From assembly GCA_964640195.1 (NCBI GenBank), contig CAZXIC010000022.1:1-15681 (forward strand): a stretch of DNA of 15,681 nt, given 5' to 3'. The notes beneath the pieces are model-generated. The model ran no database searches and had not been told where the DNA came from. It was given only the letters and a program-made list of their open reading frames with translations. Shown here piece by piece: positions 1 through 5,650 of the stretch (position 1 is its first letter; each line of letters begins with the position of its first letter). Made by a program: the position numbers and the translations under genes. This stretch comes from CAZXIC01 sp964640195. Its GTDB lineage: Archaea; Iainarchaeota; Iainarchaeia; Iainarchaeales; GCA-2688035.

Positions 1-135
1 GTTGTACACAAACTGCATGCTGAAAATCGTTTTGCAGGTGCCTGTCCCGCCGCTAACCAGGATAGTGCTTCCCTTGGGAAACCCCCCCTGGACAAGCTCG
101 TCCAAGCCGTTAATGCCTGTCCGCACCCTTTCCAT
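1..135 (-). CDS. KaiC/RadA-like RecA-superfamily ATPase (5' end only)
   Basis: Reading the minus strand from ATG at 135 gives 45 codons that run off the window edge. The protein starts MERVRTGINGLDELVQGGFP and continues to a Walker A loop GGTGTCKT (residues 30-36 region), followed by IFSMQFVYN. The T-G-(I)-x-G-LDEL opening and the GTGTCKT-IF P-loop, with Cys in place of the usual Gly before Lys, are typical of archaeal single-domain KaiC-like ATPases; this is family knowledge. The ATG lies 13 nt past the stop of the upstream CMP-kinase-like gene, so the two are probably co-transcribed. Only the N-terminus is visible, so whether one or two KaiC domains follow, and what it regulates, cannot be said. 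Confidence 0.8.
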   Translation of the reverse strand, partial: MERVRTGINGLDELVQGGFPKGSTILVSGGTGTCKTIFSMQFVYN

Positions 136-148
136 GCCAACCAACAAC

Positions 149-718
149 CTATTTGCGCTTGCTTAAATATTGTTTTATTTCCTTTAAAACCTTTTCCTTT
201 GTCTCCTCAATGCCGGTTTCAGTTGTGTCAACAATTATGTTATAGTGGCGCTCATCCAGGTAATCAATCCCGTACAGCTTCCTGTATCGCTTCCTGTTCA
301 TTGTTAAGCGCTGCTGCATATTGTGCAGCGTATCCTCAAGATTTGCGTTTTCCGCCTCCACAGCCCTCTCTTCCTTGCCGGCAGAGGTATCATTAAAGAC
401 CCTCTCTGCTGCTTTCCTCAGGTCAACCTTCACGAAGATTTTGACGCTGCCCGGGATGAAGTGCCATGCCACCCTGCCGTCAATGACAAAATTGTCCTTC
501 TCCCTGCCGAGCCTTGCAGTCCTTGCGTCAAGCTCTTCGTCAATTGCCCTCTCCCGCTCCATTGCCCTGTGCAGCTGCATGATTCCCATGCCTCTCTTCC
601 TTGCAATCTCGCGCAGGAAGTCTCCCGCACTGTAGTGCTTCAAGCCGAGCTGTTTTGCCAGTTTTTTTGCGAGGGTGCTTTTCCCACTGCCAGGGTAGCC
701 GGTGATGGTTATAATCAT
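149..718 (-). CDS. cmk: Cytidylate (CMP) kinase-like P-loop NMP kinase
   Basis: This 189-aa protein should phosphorylate CMP/dCMP (or a related nucleotide) with ATP in the cytoplasm. Visible motifs are a P-loop GYPGSGKST (residues 7-15), the NMP-binding region around SAGDFLR (30-36), a conserved acidic stretch IDEELDARTARLG (59-71) and VIDGRVAWHFIP (78-89), which matches the (V/L)(D/E)GRLxxW segment of archaeal COG1102 kinases. Length is normal for the family (about 180-190 aa). The P-loop has GKS, whereas classical archaeal Cmk often has GTT, so a relaxed-specificity paralogue is possible. A box reading AAATATTAA on the minus strand (742-750) lies about 25 nt before the ATG, so the message is probably leaderless. 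The KaiC-like gene follows after 13 nt. Confidence 0.8.
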   Translation of the reverse strand: MIITITGYPGSGKSTLAKKLAKQLGLKHYSAGDFLREIARKRGMGIMQLHRAMERERAIDEELDARTARLGREKDNFVIDGRVAWHFIPGSVKIFVKVDLRKAAERVFNDTSAGKEERAVEAENANLEDTLHNMQQRLTMNRKRYRKLYGIDYLDERHYNIIVDTTETGIEETKEKVLKEIKQYLSKRK

Positions 719-741
719 GCAATAAATTAATTATTTTCCGG

Positions 742-750
742 TTAATATTT
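742..750 (-). promoter_or_regulatory. TATA-like box for the CMP-kinase gene
   Basis: On the minus strand the sequence reads AAATATTAA, 24-32 nt upstream of the ATG at 718. That is the expected distance for an archaeal TATA box driving a leaderless transcript. Called on position and composition only. Confidence 0.45.
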
Positions 751-769
751 GTTTGCCTGCGCCTGGCTT

Positions 770-820
770 TGCACTTAAAGTAAAGGCTGCACCTAAAGTC
801 TAAAACCTGCACTTAAAGTA
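770..820 (+). repeat. Three tandem copies of TGCACYTAAAGT at the left end of the accessory island
   Basis: Three direct copies are visible: TGCACTTAAAGTA (770-782), TGCACCTAAAGTC (788-800) and TGCACTTAAAGTA (808-820). Their starts are 18 and 20 bp apart, about two helical turns, so a protein could bind all of them on one face. The array ends just before the TATA-like box of the next gene. The same motif reappears at 4424-4481 on the far side of the island, and the 14-mer TGCACCTAAAGTCT is identical at 788-801 and 4424-4437. The copies may be operators, recombination sites or element ends; the sequence alone does not decide. Confidence 0.8.
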
Positions 821-822
821 GT

Positions 823-830
823 TTTATATA
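823..830 (+). promoter_or_regulatory. TATA box TTTATATA for the 855-1376 gene
   Basis: TTTATATA lies 25-32 nt before the ATG at 855, ideal for a leaderless archaeal mRNA. It sits directly after the last TGCACTTAAAGT repeat, so anything bound to the repeats would touch the BRE/TATA region. Confidence 0.6.
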
Positions 831-854
831 TTTCAATCTACTTCTTTTATTGCT

Positions 855-1376
855 ATGAGATTTAAGCGAGATGGTAAAGAACACCAAGCCATTAAGGAAA
901 TTAAATTGCATGATGGCACGATTATTGGTGTTTTTGAAGGTAACAGGGGTGCAAATCCAGACCACGATATTCTCATAAAATATAGGGAAGAAGGAAAGCG
1001 TTTGAGAACGCCAAAACATATTCATTGGGTTATTGACCTGCTAATTAAGAAAGAGCATAACAGGGAGCTTACTTTGGAATTTATGAGATACTTGCGAAAT
1101 ATGTATGAAAAGGTTAGTGCTTTCAAGAGCAAAGCAGATAGAAAGAAATGCCTTCTTAAAGAAACTACTGATGCAAAGCTAAAGCGATTTGAAGAATTAA
1201 ACCGATATGGAGAATACAAGGTTGATTTTATTGGGCATCTTATTGAGCTTATGATTAAGATGGAAAAAAATACTCCGCCTGACAAGCCAGCAAGAGTTTT
1301 CAGGGAACTAATGGACGCAATGATTGCAGAGAAAGAGATTTTTGTTGTTGTTAGCAAGGCAACACAGGTTCGTTAA
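855..1376 (+). CDS. Hypothetical 173-aa protein convergent with a Dam methyltransferase
   Basis: I do not recognise a named family. The protein is soluble, charged and helix-rich, with no signal peptide or membrane segment. A notable stretch is GNRGANPDHDILIKYREEGKRLRTP (residues 29-53, shown here only by key residues): P35-D36 followed ten residues later by E46-x-K48 fits the loose PD-(D/E)xK nuclease pattern, and HIHWVIDLLIKK (55-66) looks like a conserved core. The gene faces the D12 adenine methyltransferase and shares a 4-bp TTAA with it, so the two stop codons interlock at 1373-1376. That pairing suggests the restriction or accessory partner of the methyltransferase. This is inference; the nuclease motif is short enough to occur by chance. 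It is AT-rich compared with housekeeping genes in the window. Confidence 0.75.
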   Translation: MRFKRDGKEHQAIKEIKLHDGTIIGVFEGNRGANPDHDILIKYREEGKRLRTPKHIHWVIDLLIKKEHNRELTLEFMRYLRNMYEKVSAFKSKADRKKCLLKETTDAKLKRFEELNRYGEYKVDFIGHLIELMIKMEKNTPPDKPARVFRELMDAMIAEKEIFVVVSKATQVR

Positions 1377-2212
1377 ATTTTTACTATCTGATAATTGGTA
1401 ACTATTAATTCTTTTATTTTTCCTCTGCCTTCACCCTTACAACTTATTGCTCTACCTGCCATTACTGTTCTTTGGTTAAAATCCTTGTAAAGATTTTTTA
1501 TCAAGGGAGAATAAGAATTGCTTAACATTACCAAGCAACCTTTTTTGTCAAGCCTCTTAAAGCATTCAAAAAGCCTTTCTTGGTCTTTTTTTGTGAAGTC
1601 TTGCTTTGTGTAGCTTGTGAAGCTTGATGTTTTAGAGATTGGGTAATAGGGCGGATCAAAATAAACAAAGTCCCTGTTTTTCGTTTTGGCAACGGCTTTT
1701 TCAAAATCAAGGCAGGTTATCTCATCAGTTTGCAATGCTTTGTTTACTGCTAAAATATTATCTTTGTCTAAGATTTTTGGGTTTGCGTATTTCCCAAAAG
1801 GAACATTAAATTTGCCTTTAGAGTTCTCTCTATACAATCCGTTGAATGCGGTCTTGTTTAAATAAATAAATCTGGCTGTTGTTTTGATTTTATCTTTTGG
1901 TTCTTCTTCCCTGATTTTGTAGAACGTTTCTTTTTCATTTTTGTATTTGCCTGATGAAAGTTCCTTGATTAGCTCCTGCGGTTTATCCTTAATTATCTTA
2001 TAAGCGGTTACAAGGTTTTCATTTAAGTCGTTGAGATAAGACTTTTTTATTCTCCCAAGATAATGCAATTTAAAGAATAATGCACCGCCGCCAACAAATG
2101 GTTCAAAGTAGTTTTCAAATTTTGGCGGGGAGAATGCTAAAAGCTGTGGAAGCAGTTGTTTTTTTCCGCCAGCCCATTTAACAAATTGTTTAGCTTCTCG
2201 CAATTCATTCAC
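1373..2212 (-). CDS. dam: Dam-family (D12 class) adenine-N6 DNA methyltransferase
   Basis: This 279-aa protein transfers methyl from S-adenosylmethionine to N6 of adenine in a short DNA site; the D12 class includes GATC enzymes, but specificity cannot be read here. Motifs are in class-alpha order: FVKWAGGK (residues 10-17, motif X), YFEPFVGGGALFF (35-47, SAM-binding motif I), NDLN (61-64), FVYFDPPYY (182-190, catalytic DPPY motif IV) and a C-terminal KELIVTNY. Length matches complete Dam enzymes. The start is GTG at 2212, six nt after GGTGGT on the minus strand. It lies 33 nt downstream of a zinc-ribbon mini-gene and ends interlocked with the convergent unknown gene at 1373-1376. It appears intact, and the AT-rich composition suggests transfer. 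Confidence 0.93.
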   Translation of the reverse strand: MNELREAKQFVKWAGGKKQLLPQLLAFSPPKFENYFEPFVGGGALFFKLHYLGRIKKSYLNDLNENLVTAYKIIKDKPQELIKELSSGKYKNEKETFYKIREEEPKDKIKTTARFIYLNKTAFNGLYRENSKGKFNVPFGKYANPKILDKDNILAVNKALQTDEITCLDFEKAVAKTKNRDFVYFDPPYYPISKTSSFTSYTKQDFTKKDQERLFECFKRLDKKGCLVMLSNSYSPLIKNLYKDFNQRTVMAGRAISCKGEGRGKIKELIVTNYQIVKI

Positions 2213-2245
2213 TTAAAGACCACCTTGTGCAGAGCTTTAAATGCG

Positions 2246-2392
2246 TTACTTTTTGTTCGCTGTTTGTCGTGGCCTGTCCCAGTAAGGACTTTTACATTTG
2301 GGGCAAACTTTGGGGTGTTCTTTGGGATTGCGGGGAACCCAAGTGTGTCCGCATCTTTCGCACTTAAAGCCATCAAGCTTAACCTTAGCCAT
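2246..2392 (-). CDS. Small zinc-ribbon protein (48 aa)
   Basis: The minus strand from ATG at 2392 encodes 48 residues ending at TAA 2248-2246. Two CxxC knuckles are clear: CERCGHTW (C11, C14) and CPKC (C30, C33), followed by KSPYWDRPR. This is a single zinc ribbon of the kind found as short stand-alone proteins in many archaea, where the CKSPYWDRPR ending is common; a DNA- or protein-binding regulatory role is usually assumed, not shown. TTTAAATA on the minus strand (2418-2425) lies about 26 nt before the ATG, so the transcript is probably leaderless. The methyltransferase follows after 33 nt, so this could be a controller of that gene. Confidence 0.85.
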   Translation of the reverse strand: MAKVKLDGFKCERCGHTWVPRNPKEHPKVCPKCKSPYWDRPRQTANKK

Positions 2393-2417
2393 ATACCTAA
2401 CAGTATAATACCGTTAA

Positions 2418-2425
2418 GTATTTAA
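2418..2425 (-). promoter_or_regulatory. TATA box for the zinc-ribbon/dam operon
   Basis: TTTAAATA on the minus strand lies 26-33 nt before the zinc-ribbon ATG at 2392. The position fits a leaderless archaeal promoter serving both small genes. Confidence 0.55.
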
Positions 2426-2444
2426 AGACAATGGTTCACTATAT

Positions 2445-2454
2445 ACTATATAGT
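2445..2454 (+). promoter_or_regulatory. Palindromic TATA-like element before the transposase
   Basis: ACTATATAGT is a perfect 10-bp palindrome about 25-34 nt before the favoured transposase ATG at 2479. It lies in a run of ACTATAT/AGTAATAT repeats. It may be the TATA box, an autoregulatory site or part of the element's left end. Confidence 0.4.
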
Positions 2455-2478
2455 AATATACTACAAGGAAGTGGTGTT

Positions 2479-3657
2479 ATGGAAAATGGGAGAAAAGAAA
2501 GGGGTTTGCTAATAAGCCAAACCAAGCAAATAAAGAAAATTGAAGGCGGTTTCTTAGTGCCTTCACAAAACAGCAACAAGAAATACTTTGTTTCAGAGCA
2601 GGACTACAAATGCACCTGCCCTGACTGCCAAGCAGGGAGAAGCCAATACTGCAAGCACGCTTACGCTGTAAGATACTACTTGCATGTTGAAAAGGCAGAC
2701 GGAACAACAGAAAAAATAAGGCTTACTTACCCGCAGGCTTGGCACGCTTACAACCAAGCGCAAACAATAGAGGTTAATGAATTTGACCGTTTGCTTAGGG
2801 ATTTGTTGGAAAGTGTTGAAGAACCCGAATACAGTTTCGGCAGGCCGACAACGCCAATCAGGGAGCAGTTGTTTTGTAGTGTGCAAAAGGTTTATTCGCA
2901 GTTGTCAAGCAGGAGAGCCAAAAGCCTGTTCAACAACGCACAAACAAAAGGCTTGCTCAAGAATAGCCCGCACTTTAACACCACTTCCAAGTTTTTGAAC
3001 AGAAAAGAAGCCACGCCAATACTCAAAAGGCTTATTGGTTTGAGTGCCTTGCCACTCAAAGAGGTTGAAACGCAGTTTGCGGTGGACAGTTCAGGGTTCC
3101 GCACAACGCAGTTTAATGAATACTGTAAGGAAAAGCATGGCACGAAGAAAAAGCACAAGTGGATTAAGGCACACATCTGCACAGGCGTTAAAACAAACAT
3201 CATTACAAGCATTGAAATAACAGGCGAGAATGGCTCGGATTCTCCGCAGTTTGCTCCGCTTGTTCAATCAACAGCAAGCAATGGATTTTGCTTGCAGGAA
3301 GTTTTGGCAGACAAGGCTTATAGTTCAAGGGCAAACAATTCGCTTGTCGGAGAGCTTGGAGGCACGCCCTACATTCCATTCAAGGTAAACGCAACAGGAA
3401 AAACAAAGGGCAACAGCAGGATTTGGAAAAAAATGTTTCACTACTTCCTACTGCACCAAGAAGAATTCGACCAACACTACCACAAGCGTTCAAACGTTGA
3501 AACAACCTTTCACATGCTTAAAATGAAATTCGGCGACAAGCTTAAATCAAAAAACAGAATAGCACAAGAGAATGAACTGCTATGCAAGGCTCTGGCACAC
3601 AACATTGTTGTCTTAATCCACGAAATGCAAGAGCTTGGCGTAAGCGTTAAGTTTTAA
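2479..3657 (+). mobile_element. Insertion-sequence transposase: SWIM zinc finger plus DDE (IS4/IS5-like) domain
   Basis: The protein is 392 aa from ATG 2479; an upstream in-frame ATG at 2431 lies in the TATA-like repeats and is less likely, while GGTG at 2472-2475 precedes the chosen start. Residues 45-60 form a SWIM zinc finger (C45-x-C47...C58-x-H60). The C-terminal two thirds is a DDE transposase: D203 in VDSSGF, D278 in LADKAYSS and E341 in NVETTFHMLKMKFG, with the Y/R-rich KRSNVET typical of IS4/IS5-type enzymes. The gene seems complete and probably active. I see no convincing terminal inverted repeats or target duplication, so the element's limits are not set. It splits the island between the methyltransferase and HEPN modules. 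Confidence 0.88.
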
Positions 3658-3695
3658 CAGAAATCGGTTGCTTATTGTTAATGCCAAGAATTAGG

Positions 3696-3741
3696 GCGTT
3701 TGCCTTCTTGCAAACGCACCCATTTAGATATACATGGGTGC
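3696..3741 (+). repeat. Two adjacent perfect hairpins/palindromes upstream of the HEPN module
   Basis: First: GCGTTTGC (3696-3703), 6-nt loop CTTCTT, GCAAACGC (3710-3717). Second: GCACCCAT (3716-3723), 10-nt spacer, ATGGGTGC (3734-3741), sharing two bases with the first. The spacer of the second contains TTTAGATATA, a TATA-like sequence, so the 8-10-8 palindrome could be an operator around a promoter for the mini-protein/HEPN operon. Alternatives are a structured RNA or the subterminal hairpins of a mobile element. Confidence 0.65.
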
Positions 3742-3800
3742 ATATCATGTTAAAAAACAAACTGCAAGGAGGTGAAGAAAAAACAGAGAAGGAACATACA

Positions 3801-3881
3801 ATGGCTAAACAAAAAAAAGAGTGGGTTACTTTTCTTACATCTGGTGGGTGGGTGTCATTTAAGGCACGAAAGAAAAGGTGA
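3801..3881 (+). CDS. Basic mini-protein (26 aa) preceding the HEPN gene
   Basis: ATG at 3801 opens 26 codons, MAKQKKEWVTFLTSGGWVSF then KARKKR, ending TGA at 3879-3881. AAGGA lies six nt before the ATG. An in-frame ATG at 3748 would give 44 aa, but a strong GGAGGTG (3768-3774) then falls inside the gene. The WVTF-x-T-x-G-x-VSF-KA-(K/R) pattern with charged ends looks like a small beta-hairpin protein and not random sequence, though I do not know its function. The HEPN gene starts at TTG 3887, five nt after the stop, and shares this gene's terminal AAAGGTGAT as ribosome binding site. The tight coupling suggests an antitoxin or partner; that is inference. Confidence 0.55.
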   Translation: MAKQKKEWVTFLTSGGWVSFKARKKR

Positions 3882-3886
3882 TATGA

Positions 3887-4420
3887 TTGCCCACGGAATT
3901 TGTATCTAAAGGAAAAACTAAGCAATATCTTGATATCAAAAAGGAAATTTTAGAACCAAAGAAGTTGGGATATTATTCAGAAGTAATTTCACGGCTTGAT
4001 GCTTATATTGACACTTTACTCGATTCGTTAGTAAGACAAATTTATGGAAATGCTGAATGCCAAAAGCTAATAGATATGTTGGAAAAATCTCTGAAAAAAG
4101 ATTACATTTACTTTTCTGGTTTAGTCAAATTAGAATTACTCAATAAGACAAACATAGTGAATGGTCAAAATAAACTTATTTTTCCTTCACCTGATTTAAG
4201 GGGCAAAATAAGAGAATTTAAACGTAAGAGAAATCTTGTTTTGCATTCAAATATTGGGTATTACAATCTAATTAATTCAAACAATTACACAAGTAACAAG
4301 AGATATCAAAAAGACGCTAAACAGAAAGTTGTTGAATTAATAAAATCAGGACTTGATTGTTACAAAGAATTAACAGAAATAATGCAAGATAATGCAGATA
4401 CTTTAAATTCAAAAAAATAA
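3887..4420 (+). CDS. HEPN-domain protein, putative ribonuclease toxin
   Basis: The 177-aa protein begins at TTG 3887, four to five nt after AAGGTGAT; a nearby ATG at 3883 is in another frame and stops after eight codons. It is all-helical in character. KRKRNLVLHSN contains R115-x4-H120, the RNase motif (Rx4-6H) of HEPN domains, with the conserved polar residue right after Arg (N116). N-terminal helices around SRLDAYIDTLLDSLVRQIYGN (35-55) fit the family's helical bundle. HEPN proteins usually cut tRNA or mRNA in toxin-antitoxin or abortive-infection systems. No MNT nucleotidyltransferase partner is present; the only coupled gene is the 26-aa mini-protein. It is AT-rich and lies in the accessory island. 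Confidence 0.72.
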   Translation: MPTEFVSKGKTKQYLDIKKEILEPKKLGYYSEVISRLDAYIDTLLDSLVRQIYGNAECQKLIDMLEKSLKKDYIYFSGLVKLELLNKTNIVNGQNKLIFPSPDLRGKIREFKRKRNLVLHSNIGYYNLINSNNYTSNKRYQKDAKQKVVELIKSGLDCYKELTEIMQDNADTLNSKK

Positions 4421-4423
4421 TTT

Positions 4424-4481
4424 TGCACCTAAAGTCTTTTTTCTGCACTTTTAGTCGTGTGCAAAACCCACTTTAGGTGCA
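4424..4481. repeat. Right-end copies of the TGCACYTAAAGT motif (two direct, one inverted)
   Basis: TGCACCTAAAGTC (4424-4436) and TGCACTTTTAGTC (4444-4456, two changes) are direct and 20 bp apart, as on the left. ACTTTAGGTGCA (4470-4481) is an inverted copy. They lie just after the HEPN stop and before the 3' end of the minus-strand regulator gene, where no promoter is expected, so a boundary or recombination role looks better here than an operator role. Confidence 0.75.
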
Positions 4482-4544
4482 AAGCTCCTGCGCCTGTTTT
4501 ATTGTTTCGGCACAGATGCTTGGAATCAGCCCGCTCCGAAGTGG

Positions 4545-5099
4545 TTATCTTATCCTGGCGGTTTTGATGGCGGCTATTACCCTGCCCTTCTGGTCCTTCA
4601 GCGGCGAGGCGGAGATTTCTATTGTGCAGTCTTTCTTTTTGATTGTGGCCCTCTCCTTTTTGCCTGTTTCAAAGGTTTTTTTTGCGGGACAGTTTTTGCA
4701 TACATCGGCTTCCTGGTGGAAGGCGTCAAAGCATTTTTCGCCCTTCAGCTTGGCGAGCCTGCCGTGCCTTTTTTCCATCTCCCTGTTAATCCAGACTAAA
4801 TTGAAATCCCTGTCCAAAACAGCGACGCCGTCTGCCAGGCTGTTAAGCGCCTGGATTGTCGTGTCATCGGCATCGTTTTTCTCAAATGCGAGCAACACAG
4901 GATTTTCAACAGGCAGCCAGACCTTTGCCATGCCGATGTTCTTGTATGCAATCAGCCCCTTGGAGTGGAGCACGCTGAGGTATTTCGTTGCAGTAATCCT
5001 GTTGATGCCAAGGGCCTTTGCTATCTCCGTGCTGTGGATTGGCTCCTTTGCGTTGGCTATGAATTCAAGCACTCTGCTTTCGGTTTTTTCGTCCAACAT
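4545..5099 (-). CDS. HTH-PAS transcriptional regulator
   Basis: The 184-aa protein has a winged-helix DNA-binding domain at residues 5-62 (IHSTEIAKALGINRITATKY is the helix-turn-helix) and a PAS domain from about 83 to 182. The PAS region carries C123, C134 and C137 (CKNCPA) in the CFDAFHQEADVCKNC block, plus C158; such Cys sets occur in PAS domains that sense redox state or bind metal, but this is not proven here. No kinase domain follows, so it is a one-component regulator. Two matching inverted repeats lie between its ATG and the divergent gene at 5226, implying autoregulation and control of the neighbour. In-frame coding-like sequence continues 24 codons past its stop (to 4473). Confidence 0.85.
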   Translation of the reverse strand: MLDEKTESRVLEFIANAKEPIHSTEIAKALGINRITATKYLSVLHSKGLIAYKNIGMAKVWLPVENPVLLAFEKNDADDTTIQALNSLADGVAVLDRDFNLVWINREMEKRHGRLAKLKGEKCFDAFHQEADVCKNCPAKKTFETGKKERATIKKKDCTIEISASPLKDQKGRVIAAIKTARIR

Positions 5100-5114
5100 G
5101 CTGTGCAGTCCGTG

Positions 5115-5140
5115 GTTGATTATCTAAATTGATAATCGAT
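5115..5140. promoter_or_regulatory. Operator 1 of the HTH-PAS regulator (proximal inverted repeat)
   Basis: GTTGATTATC (5115-5124), spacer TAAATT, then GATAATCGAT (5131-5140): arms match in 8 of 10 positions, with a perfect 7-bp core GATTATC/GATAATC. It begins 16 bp before the regulator's ATG and covers its likely transcription start, 20-30 bp from TTTAAATA (5144-5151), so binding should repress the regulator. Confidence 0.7.
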
Positions 5141-5143
5141 ATG

Positions 5144-5151
5144 TTTAAATA
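5144..5151. promoter_or_regulatory. Shared/near-palindromic TATA box between divergent genes
   Basis: TTTAAATA reads as a TATA-like box on both strands (TATTTAAA on minus). It sits between the two operators and could serve the minus-strand regulator (start near 5122) and the plus-strand gene (start near 5175). TATTAATTA at 5163-5171 is another possible plus-strand box. Confidence 0.45.
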
Positions 5152-5176
5152 TTGATATTACTTATTAATTAACAGT

Positions 5177-5202
5177 GTTGATTATCAATAATGATAATTA
5201 AC
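5177..5202. promoter_or_regulatory. Operator 2 of the HTH-PAS regulator (distal inverted repeat)
   Basis: GTTGATTATC (5177-5186), spacer AATAAT, then GATAATTAAC (5193-5202): arms match in 9 of 10 positions. The left arm is identical to that of operator 1 and the spacer is the same length. Centre-to-centre distance is 62 bp, about six helical turns, so both sites face the same side and could be bridged by dimers. It lies at the expected start region of the 5226 gene. Confidence 0.72.
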
Positions 5203-5225
5203 ATAGCAGGAGGTGGTGTGTTAGG

Positions 5226-5474
5226 ATGGCTCACAGCTTGCGGTACTATAAATGCTTTCTCTGCGGTTCATTGTTCAGCTCGCCGCAAGAGGCTGACAGG
5301 TGCTGCAGGAGGGCAAAAGCCCAGGTCTTGTGCGAGAGGCTGAGGCAGAAATACGGCGGGGAGGAAGTTGAATACCATTGCAATGTCATCAGGGCAGGCA
5401 TGCTTAAAAAAAGCGGCAGGATTGGGCGCTTTGGAAGGGGTGACAGAATTGAATGTGCAGCCACCGCATTATAG
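5226..5474 (+). CDS. Small Cys-rich (zinc-finger-like) protein, possibly frameshifted
   Basis: GGAGGTGG (5209-5216) lies nine nt before ATG 5226, a strong ribosome binding site. The 82-aa reading has YKCFLCGSLF (C10, C13) and DRCC (C26, C27), a possible treble-clef or C2C2 zinc site; no family is recognised. The last eight residues after the G4 run at 5437-5440 look unlike protein, whereas the +1 frame continues as a plausible 115-residue product ending TAA at 5569-5571 (VTELNVQPPHYRLVNIGGKL then FLKFKAPQPAG...). One extra G in that run would explain this. The gene diverges from the HTH-PAS regulator, and the operators put it under that regulator's likely control. Confidence 0.6.
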   Translation: MAHSLRYYKCFLCGSLFSSPQEADRCCRRAKAQVLCERLRQKYGGEEVEYHCNVIRAGMLKKSGRIGRFGRGDRIECAATAL

Positions 5475-5610
5475 GCTGGTAAACATCGGCGGAAAGCTTT
5501 TCCTCAAGTTCAAGGCGCCACAACCGGCAGGCAGAAGAAAACCAGCAAACAGCTTAAGGAGACGCTTATAAGGTCCAGTTTTACTTTGCAGGATCCCATC
5601 CATGCATTAG

Positions 5611-5618
5611 TTTAAATA
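5611..5618 (+). promoter_or_regulatory. TATA box for RuBisCO
   Basis: TTTAAATA lies 33-40 nt before the RuBisCO ATG at 5651, giving a predicted start near 5640 and a short leader. No clear GGTGA ribosome binding site precedes the ATG, consistent with initiation on a very short leader. Confidence 0.55.
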
Positions 5619-5650
5619 GTTCCTTAAACAAACTCTTATTCGATTGCCAA

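Noticed and set aside
770..820. CRISPR-like array
   Set aside because: Repeats are only about 13 bp with 5-7 bp between them; too short for CRISPR repeats and spacers, and no cas genes.
2431..2478. Earlier transposase start at ATG 2431
   Set aside because: The 16 extra residues come from TATA-like repeats; the ATG at 2479 has GGTG just upstream.
2393..3700. Terminal inverted repeats of the insertion sequence
   Set aside because: No matching inverted segments were found; TAACAG at 2398 and 3655 are in the same orientation and too short.
4477..5127. 216-aa plus-strand frame over the HTH-PAS regulator
   Set aside because: Hydrophobic composition is a mirror of the regulator's reverse strand; the minus strand has a coherent two-domain protein and upstream operators.
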